DNA from: Zychaea mexicana
Lineage: Eukaryota > Mucoromycota > Mucoromycetes > Mucorales > Lichtheimiaceae
Assembly: GCF_025766255.1 (NCBI RefSeq)
Contig: NW_026516747.1
Location: forward strand, 124,001 to 188,000
Direction: 5' to 3'
Length of the DNA: 64,000 nucleotides
The notes beneath the pieces are model-generated. The model was not told where the DNA came from. It did no database searches and worked only from the letters and a program-made list of their open reading frames with translations. Positions 24,773 through 35,200 of this stretch are shown here, piece by piece. The position numbers and the translations under genes were made by a program. The number at the start of each line of letters is the position of its first letter. Position 1 is the first letter of the stretch.

Positions 24773-25239
24773 GGTTTTTGTTTTTTTTTGACAGGAATGA
24801 ACTGCGGAGGGAGGAGGGGTGGAGTGGAAGCTATTTTTTTTGTAAGAAAAAAAATTATTTTGAGATGCTTTAACGCCTCGAAATAGAAACGCCGTCACGC
24901 ATTCTCTGGATTTGCATTTGTTGCTATGGTAACTCGCTTCTCGTCGAGCCACCATAGAATAACTCTAATTATTATGTTCTATAGAGTCTATAGAATTGAT
25001 AAACATCGATGCAAAGGTACAGTAGCCGCTAGCATTGTCAAAAAAAGGTTGCGCTCAACTGTATATATATACCATACGTCAATGTAGACCCCTCAACAAA
25101 AGCATGACAAAATTATGTCCACATTTGAGAACAGTTGCATATTTTGAGGGACGGAAAAGTTATTACTGAATTTTTATGGTAGTTGAAAACAAAGCAAACA
25201 TCATCGCAGTTGTCGCCTTCTATACTATTATTACTAAAT
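24773..25239. other. Intergenic: rrp14 upstream region and por1 3' flank
   Basis: This 467-bp gap sits between two minus-strand genes. Near 24958-24995 there is a TCTATAGAGTCTATAGAATT stretch with short inverted and direct repeats. I see no gene. Confidence 0.5.
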
Positions 25240-26728
25240 CTAGTTTTCCAAAGTGAACGAAAGGCCGAGCTTGTGGGCGTTTTCGTTGAGACGGGTGGTG
25301 TCGATGGAGGCACCGAGGTTGACCTTGACACCGGGACGGAGGGCCTGGGTGTAACTATAAGATTGGGGGATATTTAGTATTATACTCTCTCTATCTATCT
25401 CTCTTTGTAGTCCTCACACCCAAGAAACACTTACGCAACACCGAGGACACCAGAGTTGGCGATCTTGCCCTTGACGAAAGCAGACTTGTCGAGCTTGAGC
25501 TTGGCACCGACCTCGAGGGCAACGGCGTTGTTGCCCGAGGCATCCCACGAAGCCTTACCAGAGGCCTCAAGGTCGCTGTTGACCTTGTGGTAGTAGGAAG
25601 CAGCATAGCTGTTCAAGTTGTTGGTGACGTGGACGGCGACGGCGTACTCAGCAGCAGAGTAACCGAAAGCAGCGTTATAACGGCTGATCTGTGTAATGCA
25701 TCAGCATCAAAAACAATCATGGATCAGTTCCACATATCCATGCATATATTCTCCAGTCCTCCCCTTTTTCCCCTTTTTCATAATATAGATAGTATTCCCC
25801 TGTTCTTTACCTTGCCATCGACAACGTTGTAGGAGACTTCACTACCAGCAAGGAAACCTTGACGGCCAACAACAGAGTTGACGCTGAAGTTGGTCTAAAC
25901 ACAAAAAAACCGAACATTTAGTTCCTTTTTGCCCTAATCCTTCCTTTTGTTCGTTCCTTCGTTCTTTCCTTAACAGTCTAGGGAGAAAGAAAGAGAGAGA
26001 ATGAGATAAAACGCTTACCTTGAAGACATCGAAAGTGGCAACGGTGTGGACGTTGGGCTGCTTGTAGGTAGCGTTGATCTTGGCACCCTTCTCGTTAACG
26101 GAGGGAAGGAGCGAGGTCAACAACTCGAGCTTAAGGCCCTCTGTAATAACACAACATTTGAGTTAGCCATACATTATGGGATAAATGCAACACACACACA
26201 CACACACACTAGAGAAACACAATATTATACAGTATATACGTACTGGCCAAGTTGTTCTCGAGCTCGATCTTGCCGTTCAAGTGGTTGGAGGTGGTCCAGG
26301 CTTCAGTGAAGGTGACGCCCTTGGCCTTGTCGGCGTACTTGGTCTCAAGGTCACCAACAATGATACCGGTCTTGTTGTCACGCTGACCGTTGACCTTGAA
26401 GGTCTAATAGAGCACATGCACCAAAATTACAAAACCATGTCCTTTTTGTAAGTAATTCTACTCTTGTTTGCATGTATACACTATATACACCCCTTTTGTT
26501 CTAAACTTACCACACCGTTGGGGGCGGTGGTCTTGACCTCAAGCTTAACACCACCAATGGGGTAGTCCTTGGACAAAAGATCCTTGGCGGGCTTACCAAT
26601 ATCGTTGAAGGCGACTATAACAAATAATACATACACATATGTGAGTAACGCGTGTTTTTCCTTAACTCGAAACCCGCAATGGCACAAGATGATTGAAAAA
26701 AGAAGAAAAACGTACCAGGGACAGACAT
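25240..26728 (-). CDS. por1: Mitochondrial outer-membrane porin, VDAC
   Basis: Seven exons: 26728-26716 (13 nt), 26614-26511, 26403-26244, 26140-26019, 25894-25811, 25688-25435, 25354-25240; 852 nt, 283 aa, exactly the usual VDAC length. VDAC is a 19-stranded beta-barrel passing ATP, ADP and other metabolites across the outer membrane. The N-terminal helix region reads MSVPVAFNDIGKPAKDLLSK, followed by alternating strands such as GVKLEVKTTAPNGV and KINATYKQPNVHTVATFDV. The C-terminus has the eukaryotic porin signature (YTQALRPGVKVNLGASIDT, then HKLGLSFTLEN). The first exon holds only MSVP plus one base. Codons are strongly biased to C-ending and G-ending forms (GTC, AAG, CTC) compared with neighbours, typical of a highly expressed gene. 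Confidence 0.95.
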
Positions 26729-28809
26729 GCTGAGACATGATGGATCAAAAAATAGATCGTGGATAAGTATATACAACAAATATCTAAACAATAAAGTGCA
26801 AACACCCGTGGTATTTTTTTACCTTATTATTCGTTTTTGGGGTTAAAGTAAGGGAAAAAAGAACAGTGAGGAAAACAGTATATTTTGTTTTTTGTACTGC
26901 ACAGTTGCTGGGGTTCTGAGAATCAATTACAGCCCTTACCCGGGGCCCTGTTAGCGGGCGTTTGCTGATCACGTCGTTTGTTCAACTCCACGAAACGCGC
27001 GATTCGGTGCTCCAATGATGTTTCAACTTTGATCTATGCTAAGTTTCCCTCTTCTGCGCCAGCCAATAACCGTATTAGATATCAGTATAACTTTCCTTTG
27101 TAAATAATGTAAGAGATATATAATGAGCTGTGATTGACAAGGAGAGAAAGAGTATGTCATGTATTATGTGTACACATACATCGCCATTAAGCTTCTTTTG
27201 TGGTGCTGCTACAATGTATAGTATACGATAGTAAGAGACTTTTTGGAATTTATTGATCTATTACTTGCAGCAGCAGTAAACAGAGATTGAGTGGTTGTAA
27301 TACTGATCTGACTACAGCAGAATGATCGACAATATAACCGTATTTGATATGGCGGGGAAAAAACGGTCTTGTTGCGTACCTGATGTTGAACCTTTTCGAA
27401 AAAAAAAACCATTGTACATTTTAGTACTGCTTGGTAGTAGTATAGTATATGTATCCCAAAAAATTCGGAGACGGTATAACTTGTTTTTCGATGCTCTTCA
27501 TTTCGTCACTGTAACGGCAACGCGTGATTAGAAGTATTCAGTCTGATGCCCCTCTACAACCACGCACTTGGGCATGAACACCTTTTCTCGCGAGCATATC
27601 TATGTGATACGGCTAAGAATAATGTTTGTTTCATACTAGACTGGAACTGTAAACACAGCGGTAATTTAGTCAGATATATGATCCATGAAGTGAAATTTAA
27701 GTTTGAGGATGGGGAGGAAGACACAATAATCGTCATTATGAAAGCTTTTGTACAACTTTCGGAGATTCGGTTGAATGTGATATCTGTGGTTGAATTCGGC
27801 TATATACCAGTTGATTCCAAGCGTTAACAATTAAGAGGACCTCAAAGCTCATCCAACTTGGCTAAAACACCCTGTGCGCCACTCTGTAATTAAACCGCAC
27901 TGATACATTAAAGATAAACGCATTATACATGAGCAGCATGATCAACTTGTATGGTTGTGAACGAGTGCTCGAGATCATTCACTGATAACGATACAAGTCT
28001 TGTCTCCGACCATACTGTATATTAAGCGTAGTTTGACAAAACAGCGAGGCTCAAAAGGCTTTAAAACAGAACATAAGGATACGACATGTAGAGAATAGAG
28101 CCACATTATCCATAAACTATTGTAAGGAGCATCGATATTTCGTTGAAGCTCGACGAAAGTTACGTTTTTTTCAAGTGCTCTTTGAGGAGCCCCCATGTGA
28201 AATGACCTGCGACATAGAGGTTCAACTATCTCTTTTAGCTCAGTATCCTAGGATTGAAATTTGAAGCGCTTTCGAAGGGACACACAGGATCTCTTTCAAG
28301 CATGATCCGGTTCTCATCAAGAACATTTCAGGTCTGCCTGTCATTCTTTGGGCTAAATACGATCGGTAATAACCTTTTTGAACTATTAAAAAATACTATG
28401 TACGTAAACTTTGCAGAATGTTGGACTTCCTAACAATTTTATCTTTTCACCACGTAGATTTTTGCGCTGGCAATTTATTATAAGGCGCGACAGAGATACA
28501 TTGACACACAAGCAGCACTACAGTATTGAATTAAGCATTTGATGACTAGTAAGCATATATTATGTATACTCGGAGGCGGCAAATATCTGTGATATGTAAT
28601 GCCATCTGCATTAATCGTTACCAACTGACTTGGCGTACTTTCTGGAGTATTACTGGCTGGATGTACTTTATGTTATGCATAATGGCATGCGTGCATCATG
28701 CATTCAACAATAACAGTCCAGGCTAAAACGACGAGATATTTAAAGAAGAAGAAAAAAGCTATGGTAAACATCTTACTCGTTTGTTTTTGCTCAACTTTAG
28801 CACATAAAA
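26729..28809. other. Divergent, gene-poor region between por1 and the GGT gene
   Basis: This is about 2.1 kb. The first ~300 bp should hold the por1 promoter and the last few hundred the GGT promoter (TATA-like ATATATATAC near 28931 is already inside GGT intron 1). Between them is low-GC DNA with small frames, for example 27546-27827 on the plus strand (93 codons) and a coding-like stretch near 28260-28370, none of which I recognise. Possibly decayed mobile DNA. Confidence 0.45.
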
Positions 28810-31716
28810 ATGAGTGTAGATACTGTGTTTCCCTTCGCTTCACGTCGCTCTGTTGTGTATGGAACTAATGGAATGGTTGCAAGCTCGTATGTTTAACATC
28901 TCGTTTTAGTTTCTTGACCTGAAATGCGCCATATATATACGGACAACAGCAAGGGAGGAGGGAGTTGGCAAATTTACTAAGAGCATAATACACTGTACTG
29001 AAAACATGTTTACTTGTAGTCAGCCGTTAGCAACACAAGCTGGAATTGACATCCTTAAGAAAGGAGGCAACGCAGCGGTAAGTGATAAGGATGTGTATCA
29101 TACCATCTGTTTTTCGCTTCAATATCACATTCATTCTTGCTTTTAACATGTTGTCATCTTCTCGATTAGGATGCCGCTATTGCAGTTTGTATGTCTTCTT
29201 TTTTTCAAAACACACATCTGATCTTTGAACAATTCAGTCACTCACCACGATTCTATCACCATGATTCGATAATTGATAATGAAAGCCGCTGCTTTGGGAG
29301 TAACTGGTAATCAAATAAACAATGTGGATGGGCTTGCCTAAAATTAGTTAACAACACTAACCTGACCCATCAATGACAATCCAGAGCCTGCATCGACAGG
29401 TATTGGCGGTGATGCAGTTTACATGTTTTATAATGCAAGGACCCGTAAAGTCACTGGAATCAATGGCACAGGAAGGTAATTTCAGCAGGAGTGTATGTGC
29501 AAGGAAGGAACTGGATAGAAGAGGAGGACCTTGTATATTAGCGACATAAGCAGTGAGTATAAAATTACTTTGCTGAACGAACCATAATGCACACCTCTAC
29601 AGAGCTCCTGCAGCAATAACTGCAAAATATTTACGCGAACAAGTTGGGATTGAGCACCCTTCTCTCCCGGAGCATAGTATTCACGCTATCACTGTACCCG
29701 GTGCGGCAGCTGCATGGGTAGATACAGTAGAACATCACGGATCTGGTAGACTGGACATGGCCGCAATTCTGGAGTCATCAATCAATTTGGCCGAGAACGG
29801 GTAATAAACTCTTCTCTGTGTATCTAGAGAGTACCATCTGCTACATAAAGTTTGCACATTTAAGCTAAATTTTTATTCTGTATACAAAATCAAAGATTCC
29901 CTGTATCTTATATTTCAGCAGGAATGGTATATTGAGTTTTTTTGAAAGGAATATTGGAAGAGACTACCAGCCATTTTACGTTATAATACTGATACATTGG
30001 CTTTGTTTACAGTGGGAAGTGCAGATAGACATCACAAAGAAAATGAGTGGCCCAGAAAGCCCATTGCTTCTCGATGGCACTCGTGCTCCTGCTGAAGGCG
30101 AGTTGATGAGATTTCCTGACCTTGCAGAGTAAGTTGTTATCATTCTTTGATAAACACTCACCATGGTGGTCTTTTATATAGGGCACATAAGTCCTAGAAG
30201 AAACCTCATCATTTTGCTAACTTAAAATGTGAAAATACATTTTTAGTACTTACAAAGCTATTGCTGCACAAGGAAAGGATGGGTTTTACAAGGGGCGTAT
30301 CGCAGATGCTATTGTAAACGCAATCAAATCACGTGGAGGCTTGATGACTCAACAGGATCTCGCTTCACACACATCCGAATTCATCAATGAACCGATTTCA
30401 ATGGATTATCATGACAAAACAATATGGGAAATGCCACCAAATACACAAGGCATCACCACACTGATTGCGCTTGGGATTATAAAGGCTTTGGAAGAAGAAC
30501 ATGGATTGGAAATTTCCAAACTAGAGCATAACTCGGCAGAGTATCTCCATGTTATTATCGAGGTCATGCGTTTGGCGTTTGCAGATGCTAGGTATTATGT
30601 GAGCGATCCTCAGGTGATGGCCGATGCTGTTCCGACCAAAAAATTATTGAGCAAGGCATATCTTTCCGAACGTGCCAGATTGGTGGATATGAAAAAGAGA
30701 AATAACACGGTTCAGAAAGGATATCCCGAGCGGAATAGTGATACTGTGTATTTTTCTGTCGTTGACGCAGAGGGAAATGCATGCAGTGCCCTGGTAAGTA
30801 GGTATAAAAAATAAGACAATCGTCAACAGATACTAAACATCTATTCACTATATGATGATGCCTGTTTTCTCCTGAACGCCGTTTTATGATCTCTCAAGAA
30901 CTCGACATTTTCGGTCTTTGGGGTAAGTCTTTTGTTTATGACTGATTCACATACTACGTATCAATGTGTATTTAAATACTAAAACCACTTAAATGTTTTG
31001 CGTGTTATAGTCCAAAGTGGTCCCTGACAAATGTGGATTCCCTCTCCACAATCGAGGATGTACATTCGTTCTCGACGAAAGTCTTCCCAATTGTATTGGT
31101 CCTCGGAAACGGCCCCATCACACTCTTATTCCATCCATGGTCACTCGAAAAACAACCAATGGCGACCATGAACTTGCAGCATGCCTTGGAAGTAAGAAAA
31201 CCTCGCACACTTTCAGCCGTCCACGACGTCGTCATCATGCCAAGATATACAATGTATATTTACAATCAGCATATAATATTCTTAATTCTAGTTATGGGCG
31301 GCTACGTTCAACCACAGGGTCAACTCCAATTTATCATGAGCTTGATGCATTTTCTTGCCAACCCGCAACATGCTGTTGATGTACCTAGGATTTGCGTTGC
31401 TCCGCCGCGAACGAAAGAAAACACGCCCAATTTTGAACTCACGCCTAATGCACGTATCTTTTTGGACCTAACCAGCTCGATTGTGTGTGTTGAGGAAGGC
31501 ATTCCTCAAAAAGTTATCGACGAATTGGAAGCCATGGGACATGTCTGCGAGGTGATTGGGGGTCATGAACGCGCGTTCTTTGGCCGAGGTCAGATCATCC
31601 TAGTTAAAAGAGATCGTAGTACCGGTCAACAGATTCTTGCTGGTGGGAGTGATCCACGCGGCGATGGCCACGCTGTGGGTATATCAGGCTCGGTCTCAAG
31701 ACCATCAAAGCTTTGA
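28810..31716 (+). CDS. Gamma-glutamyltranspeptidase family enzyme (glutathione hydrolase)
   Basis: Twelve exons: 28810-28886, 29020-29077, 29170-29188 (19 nt), 29286-29306 (21 nt), 29385-29475, 29603-29800, 29896-29926, 30013-30128, 30247-30793, 30899-30922 (24 nt), 31011-31191, 31292-31716; 1,788 nt, 595 aa. GGT enzymes mature by self-cleavage and transfer or hydrolyse the gamma-glutamyl group of glutathione and related compounds. The N-terminal block is [14 protein letters not shown] then [19 protein letters not shown] and [12 protein letters not shown]. The nucleophile is expected to be the Thr in [14 protein letters not shown], followed by [19 protein letters not shown] and a DPR-x-DG tail end the small subunit. 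No signal peptide or membrane anchor is visible, so a cytosolic, bacterial-like subfamily is more likely than the secreted eukaryotic type. The C-terminal residues after HAVG are unusual. Confidence 0.88.
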
Positions 31717-31920
31717 CATTGTTGTCTCGTTCTCCTTCACCGCAACCCATTGAAAAGTTATGCAACAATGGCTCAAAAAAACAACACAACAATACAGTTG
31801 ACATCACAGGTCTTTTCCTTCTTTTCATTGTAATGATTATCAACATCCACCTGCCTCGCTTCGCTCGGCTGAATGAGCCCCTTCGCTGCGCTCCGGGTCA
31901 TTCAACGGATTGGATGTTTC

Positions 31921-31937
31921 CTGGGGGTTCCCCCCAG
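31921..31937. repeat. Inverted repeat, 7-bp stem with TTC loop
   Basis: CTGGGGG, loop TTC, CCCCCAG: a perfect G/C stem. First of three consecutive stems with the same three-base loop, beside the 3' end of the Helitron gene. Confidence 0.9.
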
Positions 31938-31946
31938 ACCCCCAAG

Positions 31947-31965
31947 GTGGGGGGTTCCCCCCCAC
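31947..31965. repeat. Inverted repeat, 8-bp stem with TTC loop
   Basis: GTGGGGGG, loop TTC, CCCCCCAC: perfect stem 10 bp after the previous one. The minus strand here has long G runs and could also form a G-quadruplex. Confidence 0.9.
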
Positions 31966-31988
31966 ACCCCCCTTCTAAACCCTAACCA

Positions 31989-32007
31989 AAGCTCGCTTCG
32001 CGAGCTT
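31989..32007. repeat. Inverted repeat, 8-bp stem with TTC loop
   Basis: AAGCTCGC, loop TTC, GCGAGCTT: perfect stem, directly after a CTAAACCCTAACC motif. Candidate terminal hairpin of the Helitron, but no CTRR end follows at the usual distance. Confidence 0.9.
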
Positions 32008-32220
32008 ACTTACTGCTACGCCTACCTACAACCCGAAACTCGTTCGCTTCGCTCACTGCTACAACTGCTACTACACTAAACCCTACAGAAGTTAAAGATA
32101 GCGGACTATAAGTTTTACTAATGGCAGGCATTGTGCGAAAGAAATAAGAAATCTAAAATGATATGTATACAAAAGTGAAAGTATAAGAGCAGGAAAAAGA
32201 GTGGGGAGAAAGGGCGAGGT

Positions 32221-35200
32221 CTAAGATGTAGCAGCAGTAGCATCGTTGTCTGTGTGTGTTTGGGTTTGAGGTGGTGATTGTTGTGGTGGGTGTAAGAGCA
32301 CTTCGTGGTAAACGATGTTTGTTGTAGCAGGGACATCTGTAGTGGATAATTCTGACATATCGACAGAAATACGCAAATTATCTGGGTTGGTTGCTCGTGA
32401 AAGAGCAACATACAATTGACCATGAGCAAACACAGGCTCTTGCAAACGGATGCCAACATGGGTTAATGTCTGTCCTTGTGCTTTATGTATGGTCATGGCG
32501 AATGCGGGGCGAACAGGGAATTGGCGTCGGCAAAGGATGAATGGATATTCACCCTCTGTGGTACACATATTAATTCGAGGGAGATAGTGTTCCTCACCGT
32601 CGTGGCCTCGATCCATCCTTTTGACAACAATGCAATGATCTTATAGAGCTGTGATGAAAACTTTGGTCCCATTGCAAAGACCTTCATCAGGATTGAGATT
32701 TCTCATAAGCACTAATGGCATTCCCACTTTAAGATCAAGAGCATGTTGCGGGATACCACTGGCACTTAAAGAGCGAAGATACTCAGGAGGATAGCTGGCG
32801 GCGGCGACGTCTGGATCGTCTGCGTCAATAATACGGTCAGTCGAAAGATACTGCCTGCTCTGGCCAGGAAAAAGCTCAAACGCACAATCATTGATCTCGT
32901 CAACGTCAACATTTTTAGCTGCTAAAATAGCACGATTGCTGAATTCTTGAGGTTGTGGATTGGGCTGACGGATCGATGGGTAAATGGCATCAATTAGCGC
33001 GACTGGATCTCTTGCATCAATGAGCCATTCTCGCGGTATTTCTATGCTCTCTCTGTGCGGAGGCCGTCCATCACCAATGGCAAGAAGTGTTTCCGCGAAC
33101 GCTGCAGCAGTTGGACCTGCATTTCGGACACGCATGTTGACTGTAAGGTGCAACACCTGGACATCCGCCCAAAAAGGTGCAGACCGGATGCACTCTCCGG
33201 CAACCTCAGATCGTGTGCCTTTTTTGACAACAGGCAGCAGCTGGCGAAAGTCACCGCCAAAAACAACAACCTTTCCACCAAAGGGAACACCCTCGTACAC
33301 AGGATCGACAGCACCCATGATATCACGTAATGCCTTGTCAACAGCCTGAAAATTGTACTTGCTACACATTACAGCTTCATCCCAAATAACCAAAGATGCT
33401 TGTTGTATGAGATGTGCGTGTGGACCACCAAGTCGAAGATTGCAAGTAGTAGTATCGTCTGCATTGATCGGTATTTTAAAACGGCTGTGAGCTGTGCGAC
33501 CACCGGGAAGCAGAATTGCAGCAATGCCAGAGGAAGCAACAGGCAGTGCAATCTGATCTCGCGAACGAACACGACTTAACAACGTCTTGAACAGCAGTGA
33601 CTTGCCGGTACCTCCAGGGCCATTGACAAAGAAAAGATGTGGCTGATTTTGGTCACCTGGTTCGTCAACTGCCTGCATTATTGTATTGAATGCATGTCTT
33701 TGATTGTCGTTAAGTGTGGGGAACAATTCGTTGTGAATTCGAGTTTGCTCTTCTGTGACATACTCCCCACGTTCGACTGCTTCTAGAGCAGTGAGCTGTG
33801 GAAGAGCATCGAGTTCGGTGACAAAGTCTTGCGGTAAAGAAGGAAACTCGGAAAGGCGGTGACCTGTGGATTGTAATCGTGTTTCAATGTCGCCAAGAGT
33901 ACGCTGGAATACTTGGTCCCATTGATCAGGTACCAACTCGGTCTCATTATTCGGAAGTTGAACGTGCATTTCGAAAAAGTAATCGTCGCTCAATCTTTCG
34001 CGATGATTATCCCAGAGTCTGCGTGGATCAGAAGGCGAGCAGTTTGTAAGAATATAGACGAAGAGTTCTCGAAGCGCTGCAGCTGAAGGAGAATGGATAG
34101 ATGCCTCAGTCATGCAACGATCCCATTCGTCATCGGATTCCAACAAACCATGTGCGAGAGCGGCAGCTTCAAAGGATGGATGCACGACATCATTCAACGT
34201 TCTTAACGACTCAAAACTGATAGGACCACGAACAGTAAGCAAGAGCAATCGAAGCGAATACAATGCCATATTAGACGGGGACGCGAAGTAGATGCGAGAA
34301 ACAACATTTTGAAAAGGTGGACGGGTGCGGCGGTTCCAGGTCTTCGTTCGCTTATCCCAAGTATAATGGCAAGGGATCTCAACGTAAAGATATTGCCGAG
34401 CCTCTTCATCTCGAGAACAGAGGTCGAAAAAAGCAGTAAGCTTTGTTCTCGATGCGTTGTTGCGTGCTGCTGCAAGACCTACACGCGAATCGTTTGCGTG
34501 GAAAGTGACAGATTGCTGGTCAGGAAGATGCAGTTCTAAGCGGGACACATAAGGATGGTGCATATGGACCTGGTATTCGAAGGTTCGCCAAATTGCCTCG
34601 CAAGGACCAATATATCGTGCGTTTTGATATTGCGTCACCTCATCTACTGCCTCGCGCTCAACATTGGCAGCAGTATTGGTATCGGCGCCAACAACAGCAG
34701 TAGTGGATCGTACTGCTTCCGGCTGCCCAGCTCTAAGTGTCTCCAACTGCGCCCTGTCTGATCCTTTTGTGATGTACTTGCACAAATACTTGATAGCGCG
34801 TGCAGAGGTACAGATCTCAACGTTGATGTGAGCATTGTACTTTTGGCATAGGTACGGGTTATAAGGAACAACATGGGAATTGTCAGCAACAAAGTTGGAT
34901 CGGTGAAAGTGATGGCGACGTTGAATGTTTTCGCGTCTACGATAGATTGGATAGCCGTCTCTGCTTACGCGCGTTTCAGCAACGAATGCTTTGGGATAAC
35001 CTTGCGAGCATCGTCCATCTTTCATACAAACAGCGTCCCGTTTAAGATCTCCACATGGTCCGTGTATCATCGATCTTGTGACTGTGGCGTACAGTTGAGG
35101 CTGGGTGTTAGGATCTGGCAACTCGGCGCAGACGAAACGGTCGTAGTCAGAAGGATTACGGGGACGGTCTTCATGGTGTAGGATGAGTAGGATGTGCACG

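Larger units (their letters stand above)
31717..32220. other. Gap between GGT and the Helitron gene, filled with hairpin repeats
   Basis: The GGT 3' end is followed from about 31856 by G/C-rich, self-complementary sequence quite unlike the flanks, then by (CTACTGCTA-like) short repeats to about 32090. It most likely contains the 3' end of the Helitron, whose gene runs toward it; individual hairpins are listed separately. Confidence 0.6.

Noticed and set aside
31033..31716. Separate 227-codon gene
   Set aside because: Its second half is exon 12 of the transpeptidase, and the first half is the wrong frame of exon 11 plus the intron.
31975..31987. Internal telomere
   Set aside because: Only one to two telomere-like units occur at each site; a true interstitial telomere tract would be longer.
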